Source: Microbacterium sp. MYb72 (GTDB lineage: Bacteria > Actinomycetota > Actinomycetes > Actinomycetales > Microbacteriaceae). Taken from it: 64,000 nt of DNA. Under the pieces are notes generated by a model. It was not told where the DNA came from, made no database searches, and saw only the letters and a list, made by a program, of their open reading frames with translations. Below are positions 16,997 through 26,592 of this stretch, one piece after another; position 1 is the first letter of the stretch, and each line of letters begins with the position of its first letter. The translations under genes and the position numbers were made by a program. Location: the NCBI RefSeq assembly GCF_002979415.1, contig NZ_PCOT01000015.1:1-64000 (forward strand), read 5' to 3'.

Positions 16997-17136
16997 CGCT
17001 GTCCCGGCATCCGCGCACCCAGGCGCCCAATCGTCGCGAACGGCGGGTCCTCTCGCGGAGAATCCGCCATCCTCGACGACTCGACACCCCTCACGAGGCG
17101 CCCCTCGCCCGAGAGGCTTCAGCGCGAAACCCGGGG

Positions 17137-20100
17137 TCAGGCGTCTTCCGGGAGCCCGACCTTCGCCTTGGCCCAGGAGCGGCCCCTGGTGTCCTTGAGG
17201 ATGTCGTACTCGACGTCGACGTGCGGCTCGATCGCGCTGTACTTGTCGTTCGGCGCGCCGATGACGAGCTGGAACCCGAGCCCGCGCCAGGCGCCGATCG
17301 CCCGCTTCGTGAAGTGCGCGTCGGCCTTGATGAGCGCCTCGTCCATGAACACCGGCGCGTAACGAGGACGCGGGGCGCCGGCGTCGCCGAGCTGGTAACG
17401 CAGCGCGGCGCCGACGATGAACGCCACGAGCTCCTGCGACTCGCCTCCGGACTTCTCCCCGATGTGGTCGTAGAGGGCGACGTGCTCTCGCGTGACGGCG
17501 TGGATGCGCTCGGCGCTCACCCGCACGTGGTTGCGCACGTCGATGAGCTCCGCGAAGTCCGGAGCGGTGCGCCGCATCCGCCCGATGAGACGGCTCATCC
17601 TGCGGTAGACGGCATCGCGCTCGGCATCCGTGGAGGCGGCCTCGATCAGCTGCCTGACCTCGCGGAGCTCCCTGAGGAATCGCTTGCGCGCCTCGGACTG
17701 GTTCTCCCGCGGCGCGATCTGCAGCCGGTGATCGTCGTCGTAGAAGGGCAGCTCGGCCATGATCCGGTTGATCGGCTCGATGCGGTCCTTGATCTCGCGA
17801 CGGGAACGGGCGAGCGTGGAGTCGAGGCTCGTGAGGTCGTTGCCGGAGAGCTTGAGGAGACTGTCCCGCCACTCGATCTCGAGCTCGTGCAACCCGTTGG
17901 TCTGCAGCGCCTCCAGGATGCTCTCGAACTCCGCGACCGACTCGTCGGGGTCGGGGAGGATCGTGAGGTCGTTCCAGCGCTCCAGGAAGCCCGTCATGAG
18001 CCGGCGCATGCTCTCGCGCTGCTCGTCGTAGGCCTCCGCGGCGGCACGACGATCCTCGAGCAGACGCTGAGCGGCGGTGCGCAGGGCGGTGTCGAGGTGC
18101 GCGAGCCGCTGCGCGGCGGTCGGGCTCGCCGCGTCGACGAGCAGGAACCGGGAGTCGAGGAAGGACGCATGGCCGTCTTCCAGCGCGATGCCGCCGGCGT
18201 CGGCAGCATCGATGACGCTCTGGCAGGCGTCGACCTCGTCCGTGACCTGAGCCCAGTGCGCCTGCGCCTGCTCCAGGTCGCTCGTCAGCCGAGCCTCCTC
18301 CTGGCGGAGACGACCGGCGCGGACCTTCAGCTCATCGGCCTGCCGCGTGAGCTGCGCGATCTCGGGGTTGCCCTCGGTGACCTCCGCCTCGACGGCGAGC
18401 CAGCGCGTGCGCTCCGCCTCGACCGCGGCGACGTCGATCTGCTCCCAGGTGAGATCCTCGATCCTCGCGAACGCCTTCGAGCGCGCCTCGATCCGGTCGA
18501 GCGCGGTCTCGGCATCCTGCGCCGCCGACGCCGCATCCTCGTACCGGGAGGCGAGCTCCTGCAATTGCTCGTCGAGCTCGCGCAGCCGACGATCGTTCGT
18601 GAAGCCGAGCAGGTTGCCGCGGCCCTGCCCGCCGTGCGCGCCGCGGCTGCCCTGCGACACCTGCCCGGTGATCGTGAGCGCCTTCTGGTGGTCGCCGAGC
18701 TGCGTCGAGGAGTCGACGCAGGCGTACCCGAAGCGCTCCTGCAGACGCTGCTGCAGCCATCCGGTGAACGGGCTCTTCTGGTGGTCGAGGCGACCGGGGA
18801 GCGTCTTCGCGTCTGCGGCGCGCAGCTCGGCCAGCCCGGTGTGCACGCCCTCGTAGTTCAGCCGCTCCGGAGTGCGGATGCCGTTGATCGCCGCGCGGAA
18901 GCCGTCGAGCTGAGCGACGTCGATCAGGAGGGTCCTCGCGAAGCCGCCGAGGGCGAGGTTGAACGCCTCGCGCCAGGGCTCGAACTCGGTGCGCACCTCG
19001 ACGAGCTCGCCGACGAAGGGCAGCTCGCTCGGATCGAGCCCGGCCGCCTCCGCCAGCATGTTGCGGGACTCGTCCAGGTGCGCGGGGATGCTGCTGCGCA
19101 TCCGGCTCGTGCGGTCCCGCTCACCCTGCGCACGATCCAGCTCGGACTTCGCCGCGCGACGCGCGGTCTCGGCGTCGGCGAACTCGGCACGCAGGTCCCG
19201 CACCGACGTGCCGGGCCCCGCGCTGCGAGCTCCCTTCACGAGAGCCTCGAAGTCCGCCGCAGACGACACGTCGGCGCCGAGCTCCTTCGCGACGAGGTCG
19301 AAGCGCTCGCGCTCGCGGCGCACCTCCTCCAGGCGACGCTCGGCGACCCTGAGCTCACGCTGCGCCGTCTCCAGCCGGTCTCCGCCCGACTGGCGCAGCA
19401 CGTCGAGAAGACCCTCGCGCTCCACGTCAGCCGCCTCGACGAGCGCGCGCTTCTCCCGGACGGAGAGCTGCAGCGAACGCGTGCGGTCGCCCAGCTCCGT
19501 CTCGACCTCGCGCAGCAGACCGAGGCGACGCTCGGCGATCCACAGTGCGGCGAGAGACGACGGCTCGGAGAACACGCCCACCTCGTCGATCACGCGCACG
19601 CGCTCTGCTGCCGCCGCGATCCGCTCCTTGATGCCGCGGATCGGCTCGAGCGCGCTCACCTGCTGCTTCGCGGTGAGCATGCGCGTCCGCGTGCTCTCGA
19701 GTTCGTCGAAGTGCGCGACCACGGCATCCGCCGTCGCCATCGTCTCCGGCTCTTCGAGCACGAGCTTCTTGTAGAGGTCGTCGACCGTGGTGATCTGCTG
19801 ACCAGCCTGGATCCGCGCGAGGAGGCTGATCGCCTTCGCACCGGAGCCCGCGGCGCCGATGCCGAGCACGGCGTGCAGGCGCGCGGAGAACTCGCGATCG
19901 GTGGCGAGGGTCTCCAGCCCGGCGTCGCGGACGGCGGCGTCGGAGAGGCGCTGCGCCGCGGCCTGCTCCAGCCGCGCCAGATCGAACGGGCCGTTCACGG
20001 TGGCGCGCACGCGGACGGTGTCTTCGAGGACGCGCGCGTCGGCGGGGATGTACCACGCCCGCACCGCCGTGAACCGGGTCCCGTCGTGGTCGAGCCACGT

Positions 20101-20490
20101 CGTCGCGATCGCGCTCCAGGTGTCTTCGCCGTCTCCGCGGAGGACCCGCAGCTTCGTGCCGTCCTCCGTGCGGGACTCGTCGATCTTGCCTCGGCCGTAG
20201 GACAGGATGTTCCGCTGCTCGTCTCCGCGCGGGCGTCCGGTGACGCCGCCGTTCGATGCGCCGTTGAAGGGCGTCGTGTGCGGCATCATGAGCGCGATGT
20301 AGGCGTCCATCAGCGTGGACTTGCCCGATCCCGATCCACCGCAGAGCAGGGTCGCGTAGGGCGAGAACCGCACGCGGTGCGGTCCGCCGTCGTATCCGCC
20401 CCAGTTGATCAGCTGCAGGTCTTCGGCGACCCACTGCTGCCCCCGCGAACCGGCGGGGATGAGCCCGAAGAGCGTGTCCACCATCGTCAT
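17137..20490 (-). CDS. jetC: Wadjet JetC: SMC/MukB-like ATPase
   Basis: A 1117-residue SMC-like ATPase, the motor of type I Wadjet (MksB/MukB-like) systems that recognise and extrude small circular DNA. Walker [10 protein letters not shown] is at 51-59. The middle (about 290-950) is coiled coil with a hinge-like island around 500-620. The signature [11 protein letters not shown] is near residue 1012 and Walker [12 protein letters not shown] near 1048, both intact. The ATG overlaps the jetB stop by four bases (ATGA). In known type I loci jetD, the topoisomerase-like nuclease, follows jetC; here only 176 bases and a convergent LysR gene follow, so jetD is absent. The ATPase itself looks functional. 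Confidence 0.93.
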   Translation of the reverse strand: MTMVDTLFGLIPAGSRGQQWVAEDLQLINWGGYDGGPHRVRFSPYATLLCGGSGSGKSTLMDAYIALMMPHTTPFNGASNGGVTGRPRGDEQRNILSYGRGKIDESRTEDGTKLRVLRGDGEDTWSAIATTWLDHDGTRFTAVRAWYIPADARVLEDTVRVRATVNGPFDLARLEQAAAQRLSDAAVRDAGLETLATDREFSARLHAVLGIGAAGSGAKAISLLARIQAGQQITTVDDLYKKLVLEEPETMATADAVVAHFDELESTRTRMLTAKQQVSALEPIRGIKERIAAAAERVRVIDEVGVFSEPSSLAALWIAERRLGLLREVETELGDRTRSLQLSVREKRALVEAADVEREGLLDVLRQSGGDRLETAQRELRVAERRLEEVRRERERFDLVAKELGADVSSAADFEALVKGARSAGPGTSVRDLRAEFADAETARRAAKSELDRAQGERDRTSRMRSSIPAHLDESRNMLAEAAGLDPSELPFVGELVEVRTEFEPWREAFNLALGGFARTLLIDVAQLDGFRAAINGIRTPERLNYEGVHTGLAELRAADAKTLPGRLDHQKSPFTGWLQQRLQERFGYACVDSSTQLGDHQKALTITGQVSQGSRGAHGGQGRGNLLGFTNDRRLRELDEQLQELASRYEDAASAAQDAETALDRIEARSKAFARIEDLTWEQIDVAAVEAERTRWLAVEAEVTEGNPEIAQLTRQADELKVRAGRLRQEEARLTSDLEQAQAHWAQVTDEVDACQSVIDAADAGGIALEDGHASFLDSRFLLVDAASPTAAQRLAHLDTALRTAAQRLLEDRRAAAEAYDEQRESMRRLMTGFLERWNDLTILPDPDESVAEFESILEALQTNGLHELEIEWRDSLLKLSGNDLTSLDSTLARSRREIKDRIEPINRIMAELPFYDDDHRLQIAPRENQSEARKRFLRELREVRQLIEAASTDAERDAVYRRMSRLIGRMRRTAPDFAELIDVRNHVRVSAERIHAVTREHVALYDHIGEKSGGESQELVAFIVGAALRYQLGDAGAPRPRYAPVFMDEALIKADAHFTKRAIGAWRGLGFQLVIGAPNDKYSAIEPHVDVEYDILKDTRGRSWAKAKVGLPEDA

Positions 20491-21149
20491 CGCGCGACGA
20501 CCTCCTGCGATCGCAGCCATTCTCGAAGCTCCTTGAGCGTCTCCGCGCTGAGGACGACCTCGACGAGGGCGCTGATCCGGTAGCGCCCGCTGGTCTCCTC
20601 GTGCACGATGCCCTCTCGGTCGAGGCGGTCCAGGGCGTTCCTGATCGCCTTCTGCTGCCTGGCCGTGCTGCCCTCGACCTCGGTGAAGTAGCTCAGCACG
20701 GTCTGCTCGACGTCTTCGACATCGATGCGGACGGACGCCTCGCCCGCGGCCGACTCGCGCTGGTAGACCGTGCGCAGATGCACGAGCACCAGGGTCTCGG
20801 CGCGCGAGTACGGGGTGTCCTTGAGGAGGACGGGCATGTCGATCTCGTCGGAACGCAGCTGCTGCTTGTAGGCGAAACCGCGGCCGTGGTCGACGACCAG
20901 ACGGAGGTACAGGTCGTTCAGGCGCGACTCGATCACCTGCTGGTGGTCGAGCAGCAGCGTCCACTCCCGGCGGTTGCGCTCGGCGGCGATGAACCGGCGC
21001 TGGAGGATGTGCACGAGCACCCGTCGGATCTCGGGATCGAGCGTTCCGCGGTCGCCCGGGAAGTGCTCCTCGATGTCGTCTTCCATCGCGATCGGGGAGA
21101 TGAACGGATCATCGACCGGCGCCGCCGTCTCGAAGTCTTCGTCAGTCAT
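20487..21149 (-). CDS. jetB: Wadjet JetB: DUF4194 protein (MukE/MksE-like)
   Basis: A 220-residue protein of the DUF4194 family, the kite-type winged-helix subunit that binds the kleisin in Wadjet/MksBEF complexes. Visible features are an acidic N-terminus, the helical block [18 protein letters not shown] (about 41-58), and a C-terminal winged helix with [20 protein letters not shown] (about 170-190). The start ATG 21149 has GAAGGAAGAAGC as ribosome site and lies 8 bases inside the jetA end, so the two are translationally coupled. It overlaps jetC by four bases downstream. Confidence 0.92.
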   Translation of the reverse strand: MTDEDFETAAPVDDPFISPIAMEDDIEEHFPGDRGTLDPEIRRVLVHILQRRFIAAERNRREWTLLLDHQQVIESRLNDLYLRLVVDHGRGFAYKQQLRSDEIDMPVLLKDTPYSRAETLVLVHLRTVYQRESAAGEASVRIDVEDVEQTVLSYFTEVEGSTARQQKAIRNALDRLDREGIVHEETSGRYRISALVEVVLSAETLKELREWLRSQEVVAR

Positions 21150-22605
21150 GTGCTTCTTCCTTCGTGGTGCGCGCCGTGACCGCACCGAACGCGAACCGTC
21201 GCGTGGTGCCGTCCGGACGCAGGGCGACGACCACCGACACGTCGTCGCCCTCGCTCATGCCGTTGCGGTGGGCGATCTCGAGGAGGCCGAGGAGGTCGAC
21301 GGGGCGACGGGTGTCGTCTGCGGCGTGCGCGAACGCCGTGCCGAGGTCGAACTCCTCCCCGAGGCCGGCGACGTACTCCTCCAGCTCCGCGTACCGCGGC
21401 CCGCCCCAGGCCCTGGTGTCGGCGTCGACGAACTCGACGTCGACGGCATCCGCGAGCGGAGCCGGCGCTCCGGGCGGGCGGACATCGCTCGAGGTCTGCC
21501 GGAGGTGGCCGAGATCGACGAGCGGCATGCTGCGCACCGGCTCGGCGACGGACCCCGCACCGCTCCATGCGTGGAGGCCGGCGATGACGTCGCGCAGAAG
21601 GTCGTCGATCTGGCGGTCCCGCAGGGGGTCGTAGGTCTTCACCTGTCCTGTGATGACGTGGGATGCGCGGCGCTGCGCCGCCAGCACCTCCTCGACGCCC
21701 AGCTCGACCCGTCGGCCGATCGCGTCGAGCTCGGCGCGACGGCTCCCGTCGAGCATCCGCGCGAACGGCTGCCGGAGCAGGGTGTGGAGCTGGTCATTGA
21801 GCGCGTCGATGCGCTCCGGGTCGCCGATCAGCCGCAGCGCGCCGGAGAAGGCGCGCCCCTCGGGGGTCGACTGCATGACGTCCTGCGCACGCTGCAGGTA
21901 CTCGCGGAGCACCTCGCCCGTCGGCCGTTCGTCACGGCGCAGATGGGCAACGACGTCGCGCTGCATCGCCTTGAGCGACTCCGCCACGCGGGTGAAGTCG
22001 GCCGGCAGCTCGCGCGCCAGGTGGAGGACGTTCTCAGCCTCTTCGAGCAGTTCCTCGTCGTCGAGGGGGTCGGCATGGCCGGACTCCTCGATCCGCGCGA
22101 TCTCCGCGTCGAGCAGGGCCCGCTCCTCGTGGAGGCGGGCGAGACGACGTGCGGGGTCGGCCTCGGCACTGTCGGCCAGGTGCTCGACAGCCTCGAGGAG
22201 GGTCCGCACACGGGAGTTGGAGACGCGAGTGCGTCCGCCGCCCGTTCGCCCGGCGATCTCCAGCGCCTCCACCGCGTGTGCGGAGAGACGGTACACCTCG
22301 ACGTCGTCGTCGATCTGCTGCACGAGCCAGCCCAGGCGGACCCAGTGCCGGCACACGTCGCGACCGCTGCCCGCAGGAACCCGGCGGTCGTCTTCGTCGT
22401 AGCCCGCCGCCCTCAGCTCATCGAGCACCTCGGTCAGCTCGGCATGGGCTTCGGCGATCGGGACGGAGGCGCGATCCGCCGTGAACAGGATCGAGAGGGA
22501 GGCGACGACGAACGGCGCGAATCGGCCGTGGAGAAGGTCGAGGGTCGGCGTGCTGAACGCCGTGACAGCGCGGGAGTACGCGGCCTCGGCTCGGGATGCA
22601 GTCAC
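21142..22605 (-). CDS. jetA: Wadjet JetA: DUF3375 protein (kleisin, MukF/MksF-like)
   Basis: A 487-residue protein of the DUF3375 family, the kleisin that joins the JetC heads. The N-terminal winged-helix part carries [19 protein letters not shown] and [13 protein letters not shown]. Next come a helix with [20 protein letters not shown] (about 160-180), typical of DUF3375, and a C-terminal winged-helix domain. I chose GTG 22605 because GATAAT lies 9 bases upstream and the residues after it ([14 protein letters not shown]) look native; a start at 22644 is possible. It is first of three overlapping genes, 40 bases after the toxin gene on the same strand. Confidence 0.88.
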   Translation of the reverse strand: MTASRAEAAYSRAVTAFSTPTLDLLHGRFAPFVVASLSILFTADRASVPIAEAHAELTEVLDELRAAGYDEDDRRVPAGSGRDVCRHWVRLGWLVQQIDDDVEVYRLSAHAVEALEIAGRTGGGRTRVSNSRVRTLLEAVEHLADSAEADPARRLARLHEERALLDAEIARIEESGHADPLDDEELLEEAENVLHLARELPADFTRVAESLKAMQRDVVAHLRRDERPTGEVLREYLQRAQDVMQSTPEGRAFSGALRLIGDPERIDALNDQLHTLLRQPFARMLDGSRRAELDAIGRRVELGVEEVLAAQRRASHVITGQVKTYDPLRDRQIDDLLRDVIAGLHAWSGAGSVAEPVRSMPLVDLGHLRQTSSDVRPPGAPAPLADAVDVEFVDADTRAWGGPRYAELEEYVAGLGEEFDLGTAFAHAADDTRRPVDLLGLLEIAHRNGMSEGDDVSVVVALRPDGTTRRFAFGAVTARTTKEEAHD

Positions 22606-22645
22606 ACCTTCGAGATTATCCTGAGCGGCGGACGGCGACCGCACC

Positions 22646-22885
22646 TCACGGAAGCAGGTCGAGCATCTGAGGCCGCGCCTTCATCGCGTGAATGACGAGT
22701 TCATTGCCGCTGTCGAATACGAGGACCACGGTTTCCAGCAGTCTCCCCTGGGTATCGAACCCGAGCCTCAGCTGGCGGGATGGCGTGTCCTCGTCAAGAT
22801 CTTCGATCCACAGAGGCCAGGATGCCGCCTGCCGCGCGTCGCCCTCCAAGATGCCGTGCTTGCGCGCCGAATCGTGGATGTTCAC
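22646..22885 (-). CDS. BrnT-like toxin of a type II toxin-antitoxin pair
   Basis: A 79-residue basic/acidic small protein. The N-terminal IHDSARKHGILEGDARQAA and C-terminal TVVLVFDSGNELVIHAMKAR match the BrnT/DUF4258-like ribonuclease toxins (His and 'HAMKARP' ending). It is translated from an ATG that overlaps the antitoxin stop by four bases, the antitoxin gene coming first. Family assignment is by pattern memory; RNase activity is inferred from the family. Confidence 0.72.
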   Translation of the reverse strand: MNIHDSARKHGILEGDARQAASWPLWIEDLDEDTPSRQLRLGFDTQGRLLETVVLVFDSGNELVIHAMKARPQMLDLLP

Positions 22886-23145
22886 GCAGCGTATGCGGCG
22901 AGCGCAGCCCGAATCAGCTCAGACCGAGTCGTGTGGTGCCGTGCCGCACTCGCATCCAGCTCAGCGAGCTCCTCGCTCGTCAACCGTAGCGCGACGACCT
23001 GCGACGGTTCAGCCCCCCGGCCGGGTCGTCCCCGCCCGCGCTTCTTCAGCTCGGCGACGTCATACCCGGCTTCTGCTTCTGCGGCCCAGTCGGAGATCTG
23101 CTGCTCTGTGACGGGAGCCCCGTTGATCGTCTCACCTGCGCTCAT
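22882..23145 (-). CDS. Ribbon-helix-helix antitoxin
   Basis: An 87-residue CopG/ribbon-helix-helix protein. The C-terminal half has the RHH pattern: strand SQVVALRLTSEEL, then ELDASAARHHTTRSELIRAA (about residues 48-80). The N-terminal half, with GRGRPGRG, would wrap the toxin. It is first in a two-gene operon with the toxin. TACGCT lies 6 bases before the ATG, so the mRNA is probably leaderless. RHH antitoxins usually repress their own promoter; the palindrome TCACGCGTGA (23167-23176) just upstream is a candidate site. Confidence 0.78.
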   Translation of the reverse strand: MSAGETINGAPVTEQQISDWAAEAEAGYDVAELKKRGRGRPGRGAEPSQVVALRLTSEELAELDASAARHHTTRSELIRAALAAYAA

Positions 23146-23236
23146 AAGATAAGCGTAATACGAAACTCACGCGTGAACCAGACCCGCCACTGCCACCTGC
23201 AGGCCCCGGCGACAGAACAGTCGGCAGTGCGAGCGA

Positions 23237-23533
23237 CTACCGCTCTTCCCCTGATGCGGGCGCTCTCTCCCGGGCGAACTGACGCGTCACCTCCACGGTG
23301 CCGAAGACGAGGGTCAGCACGAAGATGAGATCGAAGATCACGGCGACGACCGTGAATGAGATCCTCTCCGTGTCCGTCTGAGCGATCTCGCCGAACGACC
23401 CCAACACGGCGACGACGGTGAAGCACGCGGCGATCGCGCCGAGAGGCACAAGAGTCACGACTCCCCACACGATGCGTCGCGCCGCCGTGCGCGGCGGTCG
23501 GCGCAGACCCGCATGGAAGAGACCGGAGGACAC
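23237..23533 (-). CDS. Small two-helix membrane protein, unknown
   Basis: A 98-residue protein with two hydrophobic segments (about residues 21-45 and 60-80), an Arg-rich N-terminus (LRRPPRTAARR) and a charged C-terminus. No family recognised. I chose GTG 23533 because TAGTAT (23546-23541 on the minus strand) ends exactly 7 bases upstream. The longer frame back to 23611 would run through that promoter. Monocistronic. Confidence 0.5.
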   Translation of the reverse strand: MSSGLFHAGLRRPPRTAARRIVWGVVTLVPLGAIAACFTVVAVLGSFGEIAQTDTERISFTVVAVIFDLIFVLTLVFGTVEVTRQFARERAPASGEER

Positions 23534-23630
23534 GCTGCCGATACTATCGGCCGTCCTCTGTCGGATGACGGCCGCAGACGGCGCTCCCGCCGCTCGAACC
23601 GTGGGACTCACAGCGCCCGTTAACGCAGAA

Positions 23631-23656
23631 ACGGCCCCCGCCGAAGCGGAAGCCGT
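23631..23656 (-). terminator. Terminator after tRNA-Arg
   Basis: On the minus strand the stem ACGGC..CCGC pairs with GCGG..GCCGT around a TTCG tetraloop, followed by TTTCTG. It lies about 25 bases beyond the tRNA 3' end. Confidence 0.7.
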
Positions 23657-23679
23657 CTCATCACTGTCTCAACACAGTG

Positions 23680-23752
23680 TGCGCCCGAAGGGACTCGAAC
23701 CCCTAACCTTCTGATCCGTAGTCAGATGCTCTATCCATTGAGCTACGGGCGC
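23680..23752 (-). tRNA. tRNA-Arg(ACG)
   Basis: The minus strand folds as a cloverleaf. The acceptor stem is GCGCCCG / CGGGCGC with discriminator A. The D arm is GCTCAATGGATAGAGC, and the anticodon stem TCTGA / TCAGA holds the loop CTACGGA (anticodon ACG, read as ICG). The T arm is AGGGGTTCGAGTCCCTT. CCA is not encoded. Confidence 0.96.
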
Positions 23753-23816
23753 CCAGCCCGCTCAGCGGGCCGTGGAACAGCCTACAACAGTCTCCGCCGG
23801 AAAGCGAAACGGGGCC

Positions 23817-24434
23817 TCAGTCGCCCTTCGACGCCCCCTTGGAGGCCTTCGCGGACTCCTTCTCGGCCGCCTTCTGCTGCTTCTTCCTGCGCTTCTCCTT
23901 GGCCCGCTGCTCCGAGGACAGCGCCTGCAGATCGACGAGCCTCAGCGCCTGCATCCGCGCCTCGCGCATGCGCTCGTAGTCCGGGTCCTGGTCGGGGCGC
24001 ATGCCCTCCACCTTGAGGCGACGATCGAGGTTGTGGCGCACGTCGGCCCACGCGGCCTTGCGTGCCTCCTCGACGATCACGCCGAGCTCTTCGGGGTCTT
24101 CCATCATCTCGCGCAGCTTCGCGGCGACGCCGTGCGACTGCTTGGCTCTGCGCTTGAGGTTGCGCACATCGCGATCGCGATAGTCATGGGTGCCGACCGG
24201 GTCGGAATGACGGCCGCGAGCACGCTTGCGGAGGGCGTTCAGCGCCTTCTCCGACTCCTCGGCCTCCTCGGCCATCGCGCGGAGGGCCTCACGGGTGTCG
24301 GCGATGTACTTCTCGGTGTCGAACACGCCGTCCTCGGCGATCGTCCCGACGAGGATGTGGTTCTTCACGGCGAGGCGCGCGGCAGAGGTCGCGATCGCGA
24401 CGCCCTCAGCGATGGCATCCGCAGTTCGTCCCAC
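23817..24434 (-). CDS. Conserved charged hypothetical protein
   Basis: A 205-residue, mostly helical, highly charged protein. It begins VGRTADAIAEGVAIATSAAR, has a basic middle (KRARGRHSDPVGTHDYRDRD) and ends in a Lys/Glu/Ala-rich tail likely to be coiled coil or disordered (EKRRKKQQKAAEKESAKAS). I chose GTG 24434 because GAGAGGAGG precedes it by 5 bases. I recognise the type as widespread in actinobacteria but know no function. No membrane segment or signal peptide. Confidence 0.7.
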   Translation of the reverse strand: MGRTADAIAEGVAIATSAARLAVKNHILVGTIAEDGVFDTEKYIADTREALRAMAEEAEESEKALNALRKRARGRHSDPVGTHDYRDRDVRNLKRRAKQSHGVAAKLREMMEDPEELGVIVEEARKAAWADVRHNLDRRLKVEGMRPDQDPDYERMREARMQALRLVDLQALSSEQRAKEKRRKKQQKAAEKESAKASKGASKGD

Positions 24435-24568
24435 CGCAACCTCCTCTCTCACGAGCGTAGCGGTTCCCCTCCCCCGGCTGGTCGGTCAGAATGGATCACG
24501 ATCAGGAACTCCCCGCCTGCGACGAAGCACGAGGGCGCACACCCGGAAACGCGCCAGGAGGAGGATGC

Positions 24569-25408
24569 ATGCAGCGTCTCGCCCTTGCCGGAAGCACGAC
24601 CGTCATCACCGGCGCCGCCAGCGGGATGGGCGCCGACATCGCGCGCCTGCTGGCCGCCTCCGGCGCGCATCTCGCGCTCATCGACCACAACGCGGAGGCG
24701 CTGGATGCCGTCGCCGTCGAACTCGCCGGCACGACCGTCACCACGCACGTCGTCGATCTCCGCGACGACGACGCCGTGCTCGCGGCATCCGCCGACATCG
24801 TCGACGCCCACCCTCGGATCAACGCGCTGATCACCTGCGCCGGATCGTCGATGCTCGGCAGCCTCGAGCAGCTGACGATGGAGGAGATGCGCTGGCTCGT
24901 CGACGTGAACCTCTGGGGCACGGTGTCGATCACGAAGGCCCTGCTGCCGGCGCTCAGGGCGGCGCCGGCCGCGCACATCACGCATCTCGCCAGCGTGTAC
25001 GCACTGGCAGCGCCGGCGGGGCGCATCCCGTACTCGCTGAGCAAGTTCGCCGTCCGCGGTTTCTCCGAGGCCCTGCGGCACGAACTGGAGGGCACGTCGG
25101 TCACCGTCGGGGCGGTGTACCCCGCTGGCGTCCGCACGGGCATCATCCTGCACGGTCGCTATGCGGCCGCGATCGACCCGGCGGTGGCGGCGAGGGCGGC
25201 CTCGGCGCAGGCGGCCATGTACCACACCGAGCCTGCGGATGCCGCGGCGCAGATCGTCCGCGCGACCGAGCGGCGCCGCGCGCGCACGATGGTGGGCAGG
25301 GAGGCCGGGCTCATCGACGTGCTCGTGCGCCTCGCGCCGCGCTCCTACTGGAAGGCGATGCGGCGGCCGCTCCGCGAGGCGATCGACACGACGACCCCGA
25401 TCTCCTGA
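24569..25408 (+). CDS. Short-chain dehydrogenase/reductase
   Basis: A 279-residue SDR oxidoreductase using NAD(P). The cofactor motif is TGAASGMGADIA (TGxxxGxG, about 14-25), and the Asp in LIDHN suggests NAD preference. The catalytic Ser is in THLASVYA and the YxxxK is YSLSK (about 152-156). A C-terminal extension (LVRLAPRSYWKAMRRP) is typical of SDRs related to membrane-bound steroid/lipid dehydrogenases. The strong site AGGAGGAGG precedes ATG 24569. Substrate unknown. Confidence 0.9.
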   Translation: MQRLALAGSTTVITGAASGMGADIARLLAASGAHLALIDHNAEALDAVAVELAGTTVTTHVVDLRDDDAVLAASADIVDAHPRINALITCAGSSMLGSLEQLTMEEMRWLVDVNLWGTVSITKALLPALRAAPAAHITHLASVYALAAPAGRIPYSLSKFAVRGFSEALRHELEGTSVTVGAVYPAGVRTGIILHGRYAAAIDPAVAARAASAQAAMYHTEPADAAAQIVRATERRRARTMVGREAGLIDVLVRLAPRSYWKAMRRPLREAIDTTTPIS

Positions 25409-25409
25409 C

Positions 25410-26276
25410 TCAGCGGACCGCGCCGACCCAGATCCCCGACGCCCAGGCCTGCTGGTCGGCGTCGCATCCGACCGCTCCGGGGAAGCCGCGGACTGCGGCC
25501 ATGCAGTTCGCGAGGAACTCCGGGTCGCTGCCGAACATGGTCTGATACGTCGATGACGAGGTCAGCGCACCCCACACCTGGAACTGGTAGATGTGCGCGA
25601 GTTCGTGCGCCATGGCCCAGTTCAAGCGGTCGGCGCTCCAGCCGACGATGCCGGCGCTGTACTTGATGTAGCCGTTGCTGTTGGCGCACGCCGCCGCGCT
25701 CCCGCCCGCGCACGAGGTCGACTCGTACAGACCGACCCCGGCACCGCCGACCCGGTCGAGCGCCGCGCGCACCCGCGCATAGCCGTCCGGCCCGCTCGAC
25801 GACCATGCCGGCCCCCCTGGTCCGCTCCGGGCCGACTGGGCCGCCTGCCACGTCGCCACGTCGCCCGTCACCTTCGCCGTGAGCGCATGCACCGTGGCGG
25901 TCGCGGCCTGCACGACCGCGGGGTCCTTGCGCTCGGCCAGCACGGACTGCTGCGCCGACAGCGCCGAGGCCCTGGTCGCCGAGGTGTCGATCTTGCCCTC
26001 AGCGCCGCTCAGCGCCGAGGTCAGCGCGGCGACCTCCGTGGTGAACGCGGGCCTGACGGCGAGCACGGCCGCCCTGTCCGCAGCATCCTTCTCCGCGGCA
26101 TCGATCAACCCGTGCAGGTGGTCGGAGCGCCCCTGGGCGTCGTCCAGCGACGCCACGACGGCTCGCAGCTGGGCGACGGTCTCCGCCCGCTCCGCATCGA
26201 GGGCGTTCGCCCGTCCGACGACGCCCGCGGCGACGACGACCGCGAGGGCCGCCGTGACCGCCAGCATCCGCCTCAC
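25410..26276 (-). CDS. Membrane-anchored HExxH protein with coiled coil
   Basis: A 288-residue protein starting VRRMLAVTAALAVVVAAG, a signal anchor or signal peptide. A coiled-coil region follows (about 30-140, Ala/Glu/Asp/Arg heptads), and then a C-terminal globular domain (about 170-288) with AMAHELAHIYQFQ, an HExxH zinc-metallopeptidase-type motif, and four Cys that could form disulfides outside the cell. No protease family recognised. The GTG overlaps the stop of the upstream coiled-coil gene (GTGA), so they form a pair. Proteolytic activity is only a guess from HELAH. Confidence 0.65.
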   Translation of the reverse strand: MRRMLAVTAALAVVVAAGVVGRANALDAERAETVAQLRAVVASLDDAQGRSDHLHGLIDAAEKDAADRAAVLAVRPAFTTEVAALTSALSGAEGKIDTSATRASALSAQQSVLAERKDPAVVQAATATVHALTAKVTGDVATWQAAQSARSGPGGPAWSSSGPDGYARVRAALDRVGGAGVGLYESTSCAGGSAAACANSNGYIKYSAGIVGWSADRLNWAMAHELAHIYQFQVWGALTSSSTYQTMFGSDPEFLANCMAAVRGFPGAVGCDADQQAWASGIWVGAVR

Positions 26277-26518
26277 TGCAGGAACCCCGTGACGTCGGAG
26301 AGCTGCGCGTCCTGCTCGGCGATCTGCGACTGCAGAGCCGCCAGCTTCTCGGACAGCCCGTGGTTCGCGGCCCGCAGCTCGGCGACCTCCCCGCGAGCAT
26401 CCTCGACGGCGGTCTTGGCCTCCTGCAGAGCCGCTACGCGCTGCTGATCCGCGGACACGACGACGACTCCGCCGCCGATCACCAGCAGCCCCCCGACGAC
26501 CACCGCGATACTCCGCAT
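26273..26518 (-). CDS. Small membrane-anchored coiled-coil protein
   Basis: An 81-residue protein with one N-terminal transmembrane segment (MRSIAVVVGGLLVIGGGVVV) and a heptad-rich remainder (about 25-75). The site GGGGAGCGAG precedes the ATG. It is translationally coupled with the HExxH gene, whose product has the same membrane-plus-coiled-coil plan, so the two probably pair at the membrane. A TATATT -10 candidate lies about 50 bases upstream. Confidence 0.6.
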   Translation of the reverse strand: MRSIAVVVGGLLVIGGGVVVVSADQQRVAALQEAKTAVEDARGEVAELRAANHGLSEKLAALQSQIAEQDAQLSDVTGFLQ

Positions 26519-26592
26519 CTCGCTCCCCAGAACGCATGACTTCCGGAAAGAATCCGTGTAGCGCTAAATATAGCTCCGCGCCTGGGGCGCTC

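Noticed and set aside
16961..17136. A remnant of jetD after jetC
   Set aside because: The 176 bases hold a LysR terminator and no frame resembling DUF3322, DUF2220 or Toprim.
16012..20583. Very long + strand open frame (over 1500 codons) opposite jetC and the LysR gene
   Set aside because: It is a codon-bias shadow: low-complexity Arg/Leu/Gly-rich translation, no family, and it covers well-supported genes on both strands.
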